Source of the DNA: Lolium rigidum
Lineage: Eukaryota > Streptophyta > Magnoliopsida > Poales > Poaceae
DNA length: 64,000 bases
NCBI RefSeq assembly: GCF_022539505.1
Contig: NC_061512.1
Span: 155,231,962-155,295,961, forward strand
Direction of reading: 5' to 3'
The stretch's first letter is position 1. Each line of letters begins with the position of its first letter. The notes under the pieces were generated by a model. The model did not search any database. It was given only the letters and a program-made list of their open reading frames with translations, and was not told where the DNA came from. Made by a program: the position numbers and the translations under genes. Positions 40,879 through 54,000 of this stretch are shown piece by piece.

Positions 40879-43800
40879 TGTAACATCCCAAATTTCAATA
40901 AAAGAAAATTAGAAGAATTCCAGAGAGCAAAATTTCAAACCAACAAAAACTTTTTCTTACATATAGTATCATGCATAGGACTTGTGCATTTGAGTGATAT
41001 GCCATGATGCTTGTACTTTGTGTGTGTGCTAAACCCTAAAAACCCTAAGGTGATCAAGTGAAGATCACAAAGAAAATAAAATAAAATAAAATAAAGGCAA
41101 ATGCTAAAACCCTAAAACCCTCACATAGACTCTATGCCATCTTCATAAATTTTGACCCTAGACCAAATTGATCTTCACCATTAGTTGGAATATGTTATTA
41201 AACTCATATTACAACTTTGTGAATCATAGAAACACCAATTAAATCGAATTCAAATAAAAATTGAGGTCACATAGAATAATGGTCAAATCTGCCCATTATA
41301 ATCTGGTCCCCACTTTGAGCCCCTACATTTCAAAATTTTCAAACTACACTCTTACCACTCTTTGCATGTCATCCAAGAGGACATCAAGGTGAACACTTTA
41401 TGTGAAGAAATATATGCCAAATTCTTTTTGGATCAAAATCTACACACATGCAAAGTTGGAACTTTTTATTAATGTGAACAATCTCACACTTAGCATTTTG
41501 GAAATTCATGGAATCTAAAAATTCCACCATCACCTCAAATCCTCTCTGGTCATTTACAACATATATCAACAATCACATTTCAAAAACTTTCACCTTTTGA
41601 ATTATTTCGAATTTGGTTATTTTTGCATTTTTCAAATTCGGGCACTATTTGCAATAGTTGCAAATAGTGAATCTACTACCCCTAAATTCACCAAACCTAC
41701 TATACATGTTCCCCTGCCCCCTCTCACCATCAAGGAACCACAGCAACCCTAAGGGAAGAGGCTCACCGGCCATGGCCATGGCCATGCTCACCCATGCCGG
41801 CCATGCCGTGCCTCCCCTCTTCTCCTTCCCCCATCGCTGTGGCCCTGGTGTCCCAGGCCACCACCTCACCTCTCTACGACACCCTAACACCGCCACGATC
41901 ACGGCCGACGACGACAGCACCCACACGACGCGCGCCCAGAACGGCCCAGCCATGCCGCTCGCGTCGCGCGTGCCGCGCCACAGACACGCCCTGGACACGC
42001 GCCGTCCCACGCACTCACGCAGCCCCTGGACCCCCTGCGAGCACCTTGAGCTTCACCGTGACACCGCAACACCGTTGGACACGCCCTCGACCACTACCCG
42101 CACCCGCCGTCGCCGGAGAAGCCAACCCTGGACCGCCGCGGCCGCGGCAGACGTGGAAGCAACGCGACCGCGTTAGGCACCGCCCGACCCCGCTGTCGCC
42201 ACCAGGAGCACCGCCTTGACGTCCTGAACAGCGCCGCGTCGTCGCCCAGCCCATTAGCCCGCCGGAGAGGCCGCGCCATGGTCGACCACGCCACTGCCCC
42301 GCAGCACACTCGCGTGGCTATAAATAGAGCTCCCCCTTCGTCGATCAAACCACACCAGCTCACTCCCCACCTCTCACTGCTTCGCCCTCACCACTCCCCT
42401 CACTCGATCGTCGCCGGAGCTGCTCCAATTTGAAGATCGGAGCCGCCGTGTACCGGCGGACGCCGCCGTCGATTGGAGCCACCCCAGGACGAGCCGCTGC
42501 CACCAGTCGACGCGCCGTCGTCCACATCCACCTCGAGCACACTGCCCACCGTCTCTGGAGCCACGGTGAGCCCTCCGACCCCCTAGGCTCGCCGGAGCAG
42601 CGACGGCATCTCGTCGACGATGACGATGCATGTGAGCCGTTGGATCGTGTTCTGATCCAACGCGCCACAGCTCGCGTACCGTTTCGGGGTGAAACACCCA
42701 CTGACGGGTGGCCCCCGCTGGCAGGCAGCCCGCGCGGCACTGGACCGTGGCTGGGCTGGCCTTGGGCCTGGTTATTCGTTTGGCCCGTTAAGTTTTTCCC
42801 GCCGGCCCTGTAAATTCAAACTTCATTTAAATAATTTAGTTGAATTACCCCACTGGACCCAACTTTGAAATTGCATAGAAATTGTTTGGCTTGGCCAAAT
42901 TTAGCAAATTTTATATATTTGGAAAGCTATTGAAATTATCTACAATATGCCACTGGTCTCATGACCAGATTCGTTGTAGAGTTAATTCGACAAAAATAAC
43001 AAGGCAGGGACTTTTCCCTACTCAAATAATTATTAAAAATCAAATAAAATAGATATTAAGTTAGTTCCAACTCTGGTAGTTCACATATTACTTACACTAA
43101 TTGATTAGGCAATAAAATGGTGTGGTCACCTTGCATGATCATGCCCTAGTTTAAGTAGTGGACAATATGGCTATTTTCTCTAAGTGATATTGTCCTAAAA
43201 TATTATGCAAATCATATGAGGTGTCATACTTCATTTAAATCTTGTCTCAAATGAGTTCATGTGATGTTTGGACCCCTGAACCAAACTCTCTTATATGAAT
43301 TACTTGGAGATTTAAAGCATGTGTAGTATTATTAAATGGTATGAGGTGGTTTACCTCATTTAAATTGTGTTTCTCAATTGATGATCATGAATGGTAGACT
43401 TAGGTAAATAGAAAATTCATGATTGATTATTGAGAACTTAAATCTTAAGAACATTTCAATGAGAGGAAATTATTCCTCAAGAACTTTTATGGAAACTATC
43501 ATTTACATATGTAATGAGAGGAAATTATTTTCTTCTCAAACAACACAACCAATGCACCCTAATGAAATTATTGGTGTGTGCCTAGAATAGCTTGTGTGAT
43601 TATATGTGTTGTTTGGAATAGCCATTGAATTAGTGAGTGATTATACCTCGTATTCCAATTTAGACGCTAGTACCGGAGAATACCCGGAAGAGGAAGGTTG
43701 CTACCCAGAAGAGGAGGAGGAACAGTTTGAGAACTACCAAGGCAAGCTAATATTCTTGCAAGTGCAAAGTCCTACCAAGGACAAGGCACTCTCATCTTTT

Positions 43801-45167
43801 CTTATGAAGCATAAGCCTATCCCAAGTTTTGTTACAAGTTTTATTTGCAAGCTTTATTATTTTAGTTTATCAAAGTACTTTTTGATTCATGATTCAATGG
43901 GGTTAATGTTAGATTAGTACAAGAGTATCAAAATTAGCCTAGAAGCAAAGCAATATACTTAGCACCCCTCATCCCTAGATGCTAGTGCTAAATTAAAAAT
44001 GACTACTCTAGATGGGAACATGTGTGGTGAAAAAATGATGATGATGAAATGTATGAAAGGAGTTTTGAAGGTGAATATGACCAAGAGAAGATAGTGATTT
44101 TTGATATAAAACTAATATTGGTTTGGATGCGATACCTTTCCAATTTATCAGTACCCCCACAATACCTCGATTATGGGTAAAGGCTTAACTAGAAGTTTAT
44201 GTACATTAGTATGGGTTCCCTCTAAACACACATCATAGGGGTTATGCCGAGGCTGCCTCCGTTGTTGATGAATGATGTGAATTGAAGGTGAATTGTACGG
44301 CCAAGCCCTCGTGCGGTTCCCGAGGATGACGATTGGTCATCACTCTGGGAGGCCAAGCTCATGGGGAGAGGTGCTCATACTAAAGTTTGTAAATGAAAGG
44401 TTATGGTTGATGATCCGCGTACTGTGTTACGATGATTTGGGGTTATCCCGACGGATGAAATCAAATGTTGTGGCACAAGTGTGCAACCTCTGCAGAGTGT
44501 AAATCTATTCGAATAGCCGAGTCCACGGTTACGGACGGTTGGAAAGGCCATACAGTTTCCAGTATTAGATTCTTGAAAAGGTTGAGGATGAATGGTGACT
44601 TGGGTTTTTGAATCGCAACAATGTTGTGGGAATGACACTAATGTTCCCACTTGAGTTAGTTAGCACATGAATAATTATTGAGCAAATACTGGCAAATTAA
44701 AATTGGCTCTATGCAAAAGAGACTAGAGCTTAGCACCCCTTTTACTAGAAATGTTAGCACTTACACTAGTATTAGTTTGCGAGTACATAAAGTACTCACG
44801 GCTGTGTCCCCGGCTATTCAAATGGCCAGACTATGAAGAGGAGCAACGAGTACGAGGAGGAAGAGCAGCAGGATGTCTACCACAACTAGGAGTCTCGCCG
44901 ACGTCAAACGTTGGCCTCGTGGACTATAGAGTCCTTGTATCTTACGCTTCCGCTATGAACTTGTGTTGTGTTCGTTGATCGGTTCGTTGATCAATAGATC
45001 AACTATTTATGTAATATGGATCATGTGATTCCAAGTTGTAAGACTTTATGGTTTGTAATGAATGATGATCAGTGATACTTAACTATTATGCCTCGCAACA
45101 ACAATATTCCTGGGATTGCGATGTATGACATAATAGGCATCCGGGCTTAAAAATCCGGGTGTTGACA
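40879..45167 (+). repeat. G4 5' LTR (4289 bp)
   Basis: Very long for an LTR. AT-rich ends flank a GC-rich island at about 41750-42800. Most of it matches the 3' LTR closely; the stretch near 41690-41760 and the one near 44300-44350 differ more. Repeated open frames in the GC-rich island are frame-shadow artefacts. Confidence 0.93.
42319..42326 (+). promoter_or_regulatory. G4 5' LTR TATA box
   Basis: TATAAATA in the context gtggctataaatagagc, conserved at 52514-52521 in the 3' LTR. It would place transcription start near 42350, leaving about 1.45 kb of U3 and about 2.8 kb of R plus U5, an unusually long transcribed leader. Confidence 0.65.
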
Positions 45168-45170
45168 AGT

Positions 45171-45184
45171 TGGTATCAGAGCCA
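45171..45184 (+). other. G4 primer binding site
   Basis: tggtatcagagcca starts four bases after the LTR end. This is the classic plant chromovirus and Copia site complementary to initiator tRNA-Met. Confidence 0.85.
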
Positions 45185-45393
45185 TTGTTTGACCTTAGGA
45201 GACCCTAGTTTAGAATGGACGTCCTGAAAAATTTAGTTTCAAAAAGGAATGAAGTATTTCTGAAAAACTAAGTCTTTGTCTTCTCCTTAAAATCCGTTGA
45301 AAAATAAGAAGTCATGTTCTTCCTTAAGAAATATACCTAAAATTTTGCCACACTTAGTCACATCTCTAACTTACTCATCCATTTCACTTTCAG

Positions 45394-46191
45394 ATGGAGC
45401 CCTACGTCCAGACGGAGACCTATGATCTGGAGAACGGAGGAAGTCTGGTATTCGAGCGCGACTTGTACCTGGTGTCCGAGAGGCTCGAACGCCCACCTCC
45501 CCAGTTCCATGGAGTCCGGATCCACGACACCCCCACCGGGGAACAGCGATGGATGATCACCGCTGACTTGAAGGGAAGTTCGGAGCCTCCCATCTCGGAG
45601 AGGATCCTTTTCTCCTTCAAGGCATGCAACTGGCCGGACGGGCTTGCTCACGCTCTTCAGGAGGGACTTGCTCGGGTGTGCGGACAGAACATAGCCGCAC
45701 TCCGGGGAAGCCGCTTCGCCCACTTCGCGAGGCACGACACCATGGGAGAGCCCATGGCACTCTCTTCGCACCCAGTGCTCGGGATCCATGTGCAGCATCT
45801 GGACTTTATGCTCCATGAGACCCGAAAGGAACTGGAACTGACGCGTGTTCACAACCACCGTGCCCAGATGACTTTGGCTCACCATGCCGAAGCTATTCGG
45901 ATGCTCGCCAAGGACCGCAAGTCACTCCGCCTGCAGCGCGCCAAGAAGGATGCCACGATCAGCCGTCTTCGCGAGAAGATCCGCACTTTGGAGGTGACTG
46001 TCCGGACTCAGCAGGACCAGATCCAGGAGATGGAGGAGGAGGGAGACGACATTCAGGGAGGTGATGACTTCCTGAGTGACGACAACGACTTTGAGGATGA
46101 TGAGTTCACTGATGAGGAGGACTACGAGTTCCTTGAAGCCGAGGAGGATGGGATCATCACCATCGATGTGGACGTTGATATTGAGGGGTAG
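45394..46191 (+). CDS. Extra ORF of G4 between primer site and gag
   Basis: 265 codons, ATG in the context cagatgg, ending TAG, with no stop throughout. It starts MEPYVQTETYDLENGG. Residues 1-130 look globular (RWMITADLKGSSEPP, FKACNWPDGLAHAL). About 140-215 is a predicted coiled coil rich in L/E/K/R (ISRLREKIRTLEVTV), and 215-265 is strongly acidic (FEDDEFTDEEDYEF). No membrane segment or signal peptide, so it does not look like an envelope gene. I recognise no family. Its position on the genomic RNA before gag suggests it would be translated first. It could be a captured host gene or a lineage-specific accessory protein. Confidence 0.65.
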   Translation: MEPYVQTETYDLENGGSLVFERDLYLVSERLERPPPQFHGVRIHDTPTGEQRWMITADLKGSSEPPISERILFSFKACNWPDGLAHALQEGLARVCGQNIAALRGSRFAHFARHDTMGEPMALSSHPVLGIHVQHLDFMLHETRKELELTRVHNHRAQMTLAHHAEAIRMLAKDRKSLRLQRAKKDATISRLREKIRTLEVTVRTQQDQIQEMEEEGDDIQGGDDFLSDDNDFEDDEFTDEEDYEFLEAEEDGIITIDVDVDIEG

Positions 46192-46484
46192 TTGCACTAG
46201 ATCACATGTGTAGGAATGGCTTGTACCCCGTCCTTTGTATCGTAGCATGAAGGGTTCTTAAAACCCTGGGTATGAGTATGTATCCGGTCCCTTATATCGT
46301 AGAAGGAGGAAAAGGGTTCTTAAAACCCTGGTTATGTTCGCATGTAATCTGTGATGCATGAATGAATGAATGTTGTGTGCTATCATCAAAAACATTTACA
46401 AGTTTTTAGAAAGTTTTTCAAAAACTACCCCAAACAAGACATAGAATTTTTCCCTCTTATCTCATAAACTGTCTACCTGTTCAG
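46192..46484. other. G4 spacer between extra ORF and gag
   Basis: About 290 bp with two copies of gggttcttaaaaccctgg (near 46251 and 46313). No ORF; no splice site chosen. Confidence 0.6.
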
Positions 46485-47666
46485 ATGACTCGTCCAAATC
46501 GCAACGCGAACCCGGATGCAATGATGCAACTGCTACAGACCCTGATGGCAGACAGGGAGACTGATCGAGCTGAACGTCAAGCCAACTTAGCAGCATTGCA
46601 GCAGCTGGCCAACAACAACTTTGGCCATGGCAACCATGATCACCCTGGGTCCAAACTCAAGAACTTCCAGAACACAAACCCCCCTGTTTTCAGCAAGACT
46701 GAAGAGCCCTTAGATGCTGATGACTGGTTGCAAACCATGGAAAATAACCTTGAGGTGGCTGGAGTAGAAGCCAATGAGAAAGTGCTGTTTGCCACGCACT
46801 ACTTAGCCGGACCCGCTAGAGCCTGGTGGACTAGCACCCGTGCCATGAACGGGGGTCAAGTCATGACTTGGGCAGACTTCAAGCTCAAGTTCAGCAAGTA
46901 CCATGTGCCCCCGGGTCTGATCAAGAAGATGAGAGATGAGTTCCGTGAACTCAAACAAGGCCGGATGACGGTGGTAGAATACCGCGACAGGTTCCTTACT
47001 CTGTCAAGGTACGCCCCCGACGAGACAGACACCACTGAGAAAAGGCAGGAGAGATTCCTCAACGGACTGCATGATGAGATGCAGACTGTCCTTGTCAACA
47101 TACCCTTCGCAGACCTAGAAGCCCTAGTGGACTCTGCCATCCAGATGGAAGGCAAACTCAACCAAGCCAATGAGAATCGCAAACTCCGAATGATGCACCA
47201 GAGTGGGCCCAGTCATGCCCCTAAGTATCGCCCCAGCTCAAGTGGAGGTTTCACTCCCAGAAACAACAACAAACCCCCGATGCAGACTTCACGCCCGGGT
47301 TATCAAAACCGGAGTGGAGGAAACCCCAGGCCAGGAGGCCACCACAACAACAACCACAACTACCAGAACCACACCAACAACTTCAACCGCGCCCCGATGC
47401 GAGCCCCCAACACCAACAACAACAACACCAACACCGCGCCCAGGACTGGGAGCAACGCCATTCCCGTTGCGACCAAGGACAAGGCCACTATCACTTGCTA
47501 TGAGTGTGGTGTAGTGGGGCACTACTCCAACGAGTGTCCCAAGAGGCTCGCCAAGCTCGCAGGCAACACCGCAGACACTCTGCTCAGCAGCAACGCCGTG
47601 TCTCCACCGGCAAAAAGTTCGCCCCTAACAACCCCAATAACCGCAGTGGCCGTCTGTTCCACATGA
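46485..47666 (+). CDS. gag: G4 gag
   Basis: 393 codons from [14 protein letters not shown]. The retrotransposon gag core runs from about residue 65 to 215 ([50 protein letters not shown]). An Asn/Arg/Pro-rich linker is followed by a CCHC zinc knuckle ([14 protein letters not shown]) at about 340. After ~47580 the gag frame gives a short unrelated tail, while the -1 frame carries the continuing polyprotein. The true junction is therefore near 47575-47590 and the last ~30 residues are probably out of frame. Confidence 0.85.
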   Translation: MTRPNRNANPDAMMQLLQTLMADRETDRAERQANLAALQQLANNNFGHGNHDHPGSKLKNFQNTNPPVFSKTEEPLDADDWLQTMENNLEVAGVEANEKVLFATHYLAGPARAWWTSTRAMNGGQVMTWADFKLKFSKYHVPPGLIKKMRDEFRELKQGRMTVVEYRDRFLTLSRYAPDETDTTEKRQERFLNGLHDEMQTVLVNIPFADLEALVDSAIQMEGKLNQANENRKLRMMHQSGPSHAPKYRPSSSGGFTPRNNNKPPMQTSRPGYQNRSGGNPRPGGHHNNNHNYQNHTNNFNRAPMRAPNTNNNNTNTAPRTGSNAIPVATKDKATITCYECGVVGHYSNECPKRLAKLAGNTADTLLSSNAVSPPAKSSPLTTPITAVAVCST

Positions 47667-50600
47667 ATGCTGAAGAAGCCCAGGAAGCACCAGATGTTGT
47701 ACTGGGTATGTTTTCTGTTAATTCAGTACTTGCCAGAGTGTTGTTTGATTCCGGAGCATCTCATTCCTTTGTCACCGAAGATTTTGCATCCACCAGTAAA
47801 ATTCAACCTATCAGCTTGAAACATGTTATGATAGTTCAAATCCCCGGATCAACCACCAAAGCCAGAAAATTTTGCAAAAATGTACCCATCAAAATCCATG
47901 AGGTAGACTTCTATGCCAACCTGATTATTCTGGGAACCAAAGGTTTGGAAGTAGTACTAGGAATGGACTGGATGGCAAAACACCATGGATTGATTGACTG
48001 TGCCAAGAAAGCCATCACCATGACCAGCAGCACCGGTATCCTAGTAGAACACATCTCTGAAAGATTACCCCGGAAATTTACCTGCAACCAAGGTATAGAC
48101 AAACCAACACTGGATCAAATCAGGGTCGTATGCCGATATCCTGATGTGTTCCCCGAAGGTCTACCCGGTATGCCCCCAGATCGGGATATCGAGTTTATCA
48201 TTGAGTTAATCCCTGGAACCGGACCTATAGCCCAGAGAGCCTACAGCATGAACCCAGCAGAACTGGTGGAGTTGAAGAAACAACTAGATGATCTTTTAGC
48301 CAAAGGTCTGATCCGACCAAGTGCGTCGCCTTGGAGATCCCCCGTTTTATTTGTGGACAAGAAAGATGGTGCCAGTCGTTTATGTACGGACTATCGTAAG
48401 CTTAACGATGTCACCATCAAAAACAAATACCCCCTGCCAAAGATAGAAGACCTGTTTGATCAGTTGACTGGTGCCACTGTGTTCTCTAAGATTGATCTTA
48501 GGACTGGTTATCATCAGCTGAAGATCCGTGCATCGGATATTCCCAAAACTGCCTTCACCACCAGATATGGACTGTATGAGTACAATGTCATGTCCTTTGG
48601 ATTAACCAATGCCCCCGCTTATTTCATGAACCTTATGAATAAGATTTTCATGAACTTCTTGGATAAGTTTGTCGTTGTTTTCATCGATGACATTCTCATC
48701 TATTCCAAAACCGAAGAGGAGCATGAGCAACACCTGGAAGCAGTCCTAGATACCCTGAGGGAACATCAGCTGTACGCTAAGTTTAGCAAATGTGAGTTTT
48801 GGCTGAAGGAGGTAGGATTCCTGGGACACATCTTGTCTGCAGGAGGTATTGCCGTAGATCCCGCCAAGATCAAAACAGTGAAAGAATGGAAAGCCCCAAC
48901 CACTCAGACTGATGTCCGAGCCTTTCTGGGATTGGCTGGATACTACCGTAGGTTTGTTGAAGGATTTTCCAGTATTGCCCGACCAATGACCCAACTGTTG
49001 AAAAAGGATAAGAAGTTTGAATGGACGGAGAAGTGTGAGGAAAGTTTCCAGACACTGAAAACCAGACTGACTACAGCCCCAATCCTAATCATGCCGGATA
49101 TCACCAAACCCTTTGATGTCTACTGTGATGCGTCCAAGATTGGTCTTGGATGTGTGTTGATGCAGGAAGGCAAGGTGATCTCATATCTGTCCCGGCAACT
49201 AAAGCAGCATGAGCAGAACTACCCAACCCACGACCTCGAGCTTGCAGCTGTAGTATTAGCTTTGAAAGTGTGGCGTCATTACCTCATGGGTAATCGATGT
49301 GAGATCTATTCTGATCACAAGAGCCTGAAATACATTTTCACCCAGAAAGAACTAAACATGAGGCAGATGAGATGGTTAGAATTGATAAAAGACTATGATA
49401 TGGAAATCCATTACCACCCCGGCAAAGCCAATGTAGTGGCAGATGCCCTGAGTAGACTGCCATGTCAGTTAAATTCCATGATAGCCTCCGAACAACCCAG
49501 CCTACACCAAGAATTTGAGCAGTTCAGAATGGAGTTAGTCAGTGAAGGATTCTTAGCCAGCATAGAGCTTCAGCCCACTCTGATTGGTCAGATCAAGGAA
49601 GCCCAGAAGGGAAATGCCAGCATTGACGGAATCAAGAACCAGTTGGCTGCAGGAAAAGCGCCGGGATTCACTGTAGATGAAGAAGGAGTTCTTTGGTACA
49701 AAGAACGCCTGTGCGTACCATCGGACTCAGAGTTGAAGCAAGTCATTCTGCAGGAAGCCCATGATACCCTTTATTCGATCCACCCCGGCGGTACTAAGAT
49801 GTACCAGGATTTGAAGGAACAATTCTGGTGGCATGGAATGAAGAGAGAAATTGGAAGCTACATCGCCAAGTGTGACATTTGTCAGCGAGTCAAGGCAGAA
49901 CATCAGCGACCCGCAGGACTGCTGCAACCCTTGCAGATTCCGGAATGGAAGTGGGACTCAGTAGGAATGGACTTTATCACAGGACTGCCCAAATCCAGCA
50001 GAGGAAATGATTCCATCTGGGTAGTTGTCGATAGACTGACCAAAGTAGCCCATTTTATCCCTGTCAAAACCACCTACCAGGGCCCAAAGTTAGCAGAGCT
50101 GTATATCTCTAGAATTGTCGCCCTGCACGGAACCCCCAAGTCGATAGTGTCAGATAGAGGATCTCAATTCACCTCGAGATTCTGGCAGAAAGTGCATGAA
50201 GGACTCGGAACCCGGCTAAATTTCAGCACCGCCTATCATCCGCAGACGGATGGAGAGACTGAAAGAGTCAACCAGATACTGGAAGATATGTTGCGAGCTT
50301 GTGTACTGGAGTATGGATCCAAGTGGGAAGATTGCCTACCTTATGCAGAATTCTCTTACAACAACAGTTACCAAGCCAGCTTGCAGATGGCTCCCTTTGA
50401 AGCCCTGTACGGAAGGAAATGCCGTACCCCCCTGAGCTGGTCGGAAGTAGGAGAAAGCCAAGTCTTCGGCCCAGATGTTCTTCGAGAAGCGGAAGAGAAG
50501 GTGCACAAGATCCGCGAGTACCTCAAGACGGCGCAGTCAAGGCAGAAGAGCTACGCCGACACAAGACGCCGAGAGATGACCTTTGAGATCGGAGACTTTG

Positions 50601-51025
50601 TCTATCTCAAGGTGTCACCCCTCAAGGGAATGCAGAGGTTTCAGCTGAAAGGAAAGCTTGCACCCCGATATGTCGGACCATTCAAAGTCCTCAGCCGCAG
50701 AGGTGAAGTGTCTTATAAACTGGAACTACCAGAAGAAATGGCGGCTGTGCATGACGTGTTCCACATCTCACTCCTCCGGAAGTGTCTTGAAGTCCCCGAG
50801 AAGACTGAAGTATTCAAGAACATCGACCATAGATCGGTGGATATCAACCCTGACTTGACATATCGCGAAGTGCCTATCCGCATACTGGAGGAAGCCTACA
50901 GAACCACCCGCACCAGAAGTATCAAGTTTCTGAAGATACAGTGGAGCAACCATACCGAAGATGAAGCCACTTGGGAGCGGGAGGAAGACATGAAGAAGGA
51001 GTACCCAGATCTCTTTAGTGCCTAA
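47504..51025 (+). CDS. pol: G4 pol polyprotein with C-terminal chromodomain
   Basis: 1173 codons without a stop; the first ~25 are probably shadow of gag. Protease: FDSGASHSF, Asp82. RT: about 240-420, with [11 protein letters not shown] (Asp331) and FIDD (Asp395, Asp396). RNase H: Asp542, Glu579, Asp604. Integrase zinc domain: His753, His760, Cys790, Cys793; core Asp823, Asp884, Glu920 with the expected 35-residue spacing, although TDGET replaces the usual TDGQT. A GPF...ISLLRK region follows, then a chromodomain-like end ([29 protein letters not shown]) at about 1120-1172. This order and the chromodomain define plant chromoviruses; the domain is thought to guide insertion to particular chromatin. 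Confidence 0.9.
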   Translation: MWCSGALLQRVSQEARQARRQHRRHSAQQQRRVSTGKKFAPNNPNNRSGRLFHMNAEEAQEAPDVVLGMFSVNSVLARVLFDSGASHSFVTEDFASTSKIQPISLKHVMIVQIPGSTTKARKFCKNVPIKIHEVDFYANLIILGTKGLEVVLGMDWMAKHHGLIDCAKKAITMTSSTGILVEHISERLPRKFTCNQGIDKPTLDQIRVVCRYPDVFPEGLPGMPPDRDIEFIIELIPGTGPIAQRAYSMNPAELVELKKQLDDLLAKGLIRPSASPWRSPVLFVDKKDGASRLCTDYRKLNDVTIKNKYPLPKIEDLFDQLTGATVFSKIDLRTGYHQLKIRASDIPKTAFTTRYGLYEYNVMSFGLTNAPAYFMNLMNKIFMNFLDKFVVVFIDDILIYSKTEEEHEQHLEAVLDTLREHQLYAKFSKCEFWLKEVGFLGHILSAGGIAVDPAKIKTVKEWKAPTTQTDVRAFLGLAGYYRRFVEGFSSIARPMTQLLKKDKKFEWTEKCEESFQTLKTRLTTAPILIMPDITKPFDVYCDASKIGLGCVLMQEGKVISYLSRQLKQHEQNYPTHDLELAAVVLALKVWRHYLMGNRCEIYSDHKSLKYIFTQKELNMRQMRWLELIKDYDMEIHYHPGKANVVADALSRLPCQLNSMIASEQPSLHQEFEQFRMELVSEGFLASIELQPTLIGQIKEAQKGNASIDGIKNQLAAGKAPGFTVDEEGVLWYKERLCVPSDSELKQVILQEAHDTLYSIHPGGTKMYQDLKEQFWWHGMKREIGSYIAKCDICQRVKAEHQRPAGLLQPLQIPEWKWDSVGMDFITGLPKSSRGNDSIWVVVDRLTKVAHFIPVKTTYQGPKLAELYISRIVALHGTPKSIVSDRGSQFTSRFWQKVHEGLGTRLNFSTAYHPQTDGETERVNQILEDMLRACVLEYGSKWEDCLPYAEFSYNNSYQASLQMAPFEALYGRKCRTPLSWSEVGESQVFGPDVLREAEEKVHKIREYLKTAQSRQKSYADTRRREMTFEIGDFVYLKVSPLKGMQRFQLKGKLAPRYVGPFKVLSRRGEVSYKLELPEEMAAVHDVFHISLLRKCLEVPEKTEVFKNIDHRSVDINPDLTYREVPIRILEEAYRTTRTRSIKFLKIQWSNHTEDEATWEREEDMKKEYPDLFSA

Positions 51026-51055
51026 TTTTCTTTTAGATCTCGGGACGAGATCTTT

Positions 51056-51072
51056 TGTAAGGGGGAAGGGTT
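51056..51072 (+). other. G4 polypurine tract
   Basis: gtaagggggaagggtt directly precedes the 3' LTR start TGTAAC. It primes plus-strand synthesis. Confidence 0.75.
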
Positions 51073-54000
51073 TGTAACATCCCAAATTTCAATAAAAGAA
51101 AATTAGAAGAATTCCAGAGAGCAAAATTTCAAACCAACAAAAACTTTTTCTTACATATAGTATCATGCATAGGACTTGTGCATTTGAGTGATATGCCATG
51201 ATGCTTGTACTTTGTGTGTGTGCTAAACCCTAAAAACCCTAAGGTGATCAAGTGAAGATCACAAAGAAAATAAAATAAAATAAAATAAAGGCAAATGCTA
51301 AAACCCTAAAACCCTCACATAGACTCTATGCCATCTTCATAAATTTTGACCCTAGACCAAATTGATCTTCACCATTAGTTGGAATATGTTATTAAACTCA
51401 TATTACAACTTTGTGAATCATAGAAACACCAATTAAATCGAATTCAAATAAAAATTGAGGTCACATAGAATAATGGTCAAATCTGCCCATTATAATCTGG
51501 TCCCCACTTTGAGCCCCTACATTTCAAAATTTTCAAACTACACTCTTACCACTCTTTGCATGTCATCCAAGAGGACATCAAGGTGAACACTTTATGTGAA
51601 GAAATATATGCCAAATTCTTTTGGATCAAAATCTACACACATGCAAAGTTGGAACTTTTTATTAATGTGAACAATCTCACACTTAGCATTTTGGAAATTC
51701 ATGGAATCTAAAAATTCCACCATCACCTCAAATCCTCTCTCGGTCATTTACAACATATATCAACAATCACATTTCAAAAACTTTCACCTTTTGAATTATT
51801 TCGAATTTGGTTATTTTTGCATTTTTCAAATTCGGGCACTATTTGCAATAGTTGCAAATAGTGAATCTACTACCCCTAATTCACCCCAAACCTACCCTAC
51901 TGGTTCCCCTGCCCCCTCTCTACCTCACCTCACTACAGAAACCCTAAGGGAAGAGGCTCACCGGCCATGGCCATGGCCATGCTCACCCATGCCGACCATG
52001 CCGTGCCTCCCCTCTTCTCCTTCCCCCATCGCTGTGGCCCTGGTGTCCCAGGCCACCACCTCACCTCCCTACGACACCCTAACACCGCCACGATCACGGC
52101 CGACGACGACAGCACCCACACGACGTGCGCCCAGAACGGCCCAGCCATGCCGCTCGCGTCGCGCGTGCCGCGCCACAGACACGCCCTGGACACGCGCCAT
52201 CCCACGCACTCACGCAGCCCCTGGACCCCCTGCGAGCACCTTGAGCTTCACCGTGACACCGCGACACCGTTGGACACGCCCTCGACCACTACCCGCACCC
52301 GCCGTCGCCGGAGAAGCCAACCCTGGCCCGCCGCGGCCGCGGCAGACGTGGAAGCAACGCGACCGCGTTAGGCACCGCCCGACCCCGCTGTCGCCACCAG
52401 GAGCACCGCCTTGACATCCTGAACAGCGCCGCGTCGTCGCCCAGCCCATTAGCCCGCCGGAGAGGCCGCGCCATGGTCGACCACGCCACTGCCCCGCAGC
52501 ACACTCGCGTGGCTATAAATAGAGCTCCCCTTCGTCGATCAAACCACACCAGCTCACTCCCCACCTCTCACCGCTTCGCCCTCACCACTCCCCTCACTCG
52601 ATCGTCGCCGGAGCTGCTCCAATTTGAAGATCGGAGCCGCCGGCACCGGCGGACGCCGCCGTCGATTGGAGCCACCCCAGACGAGCCGCCGCCACCGGCC
52701 GACGCGCCGTCGTCCACATCCACCTCGAGCACACTGCCCACCGTCTCTGGAGCCACGGTGAGCCCTCCGACCCCCTAGGCTCGCCGGAGCAGCGACGGCA
52801 TCTCGTCGACGACGACGATGCATGTGAGCCGTTGGATCGTGTCTCGATCCAACGCGCCACAGCCGCGTACCGTTTCGGGGTGAAACACCCACTGACGGGT
52901 GGCCCCCGCTGGCGGGCAGCCCGCGCGGCACTGGACCGTGGCTGGGCTGGCCTTGGGCCTGGTTATTCGTTTGGCCCGTTAAGTTTTTCCCGCCGGCCCT
53001 GTAAATTCAAACTTCATTTAAATAATTTAGTTGAATTACCCCACTGGACCCAACTTTGAAATTGCATAGAAATTGTTTGGCTTGGCCAAATTTAGCAAAT
53101 TTTATATATTTGGAAAGCTATTGAAACTATCTACAATATGCCACTGGTCTCATGACCAGATTCGTTGTAGAGTTAATTCGACAAAAATAACAAGGCAGGG
53201 ACTTTTCCCTACTCAAATAATTATTAAAAATCAAATAAAATAGATATTAAGTTAGTTCCAACTCTGGTAGTTCACATATTACTTACACTAATTGATTAGG
53301 CAATAAAATGGTGTGGTCACCTTGCATGATCATGCCCTAGTTTAAGTAGTGGACAATATGGCTATTTTCTCTAAGTGATATTGTCCTAAAATATTATGCA
53401 AATCATATGAGGTGTCATACTTCATTTAAATCTTGTCTCAAATGAGTTCATGTGATGTTTGGACCCCTGAACCAAACTCTCTTATATGAATTACTTGGAG
53501 ATTTAAAGCATGTGTAGTATTATTAAATGGTATGAGGTGGTTTACCTCATTTAAATTGTGTTTCTCAATTGATGATCATGAATGGTAGACTTAGGTAAAT
53601 AGAAAATTCATGATTGATTATTGAGAACTTAAATCTTAAGAACATTTCAATGAGAGGAAATTATTCCTCAAGAACTTTTATGGAAACTATCATTTACATA
53701 TGTAATGAGAGGAAATTATTTTCTTCTCAAACAACACAACCAATGCACCCTAATGAAATTATTGGTGTGTGCCTAGAATAGCTTGTGTGATTATATGTGT
53801 TGTTTGGAATAGCCATTGAATTAGTGAGTGATTATACCTCGTATTCCAATTTAGACGCTAGTACCGGAGAATACCCGGAAGAGGAAGGTTGCTACCCAGA
53901 AGAGGAGGAGGAACAGTTTGAGAACTACCAAGGCAAGCTAATATTCTTGCAAGTGCAAAGTACTACCAAGGACAAGGCACTCTCATCTTTTCTTATGAAG

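Noticed and set aside
41645..42813. GC-rich open frames in the G4 5' LTR, repeated at 51701-52931
   Set aside because: Several overlapping frames on both strands in a CpG-rich LTR island. They shift between the two LTR copies.
43606..43917. 103-codon frame in the G4 LTR (also 53797-54108)
   Set aside because: Identical preservation is explained by LTR duplication at insertion; there is no independent evidence of coding. Kept only as a curiosity because of its EEEE-rich centre.
45394..46191. The extra G4 ORF as an envelope gene
   Set aside because: It lies before gag and lacks a signal peptide, membrane segment or cleavage-like features.
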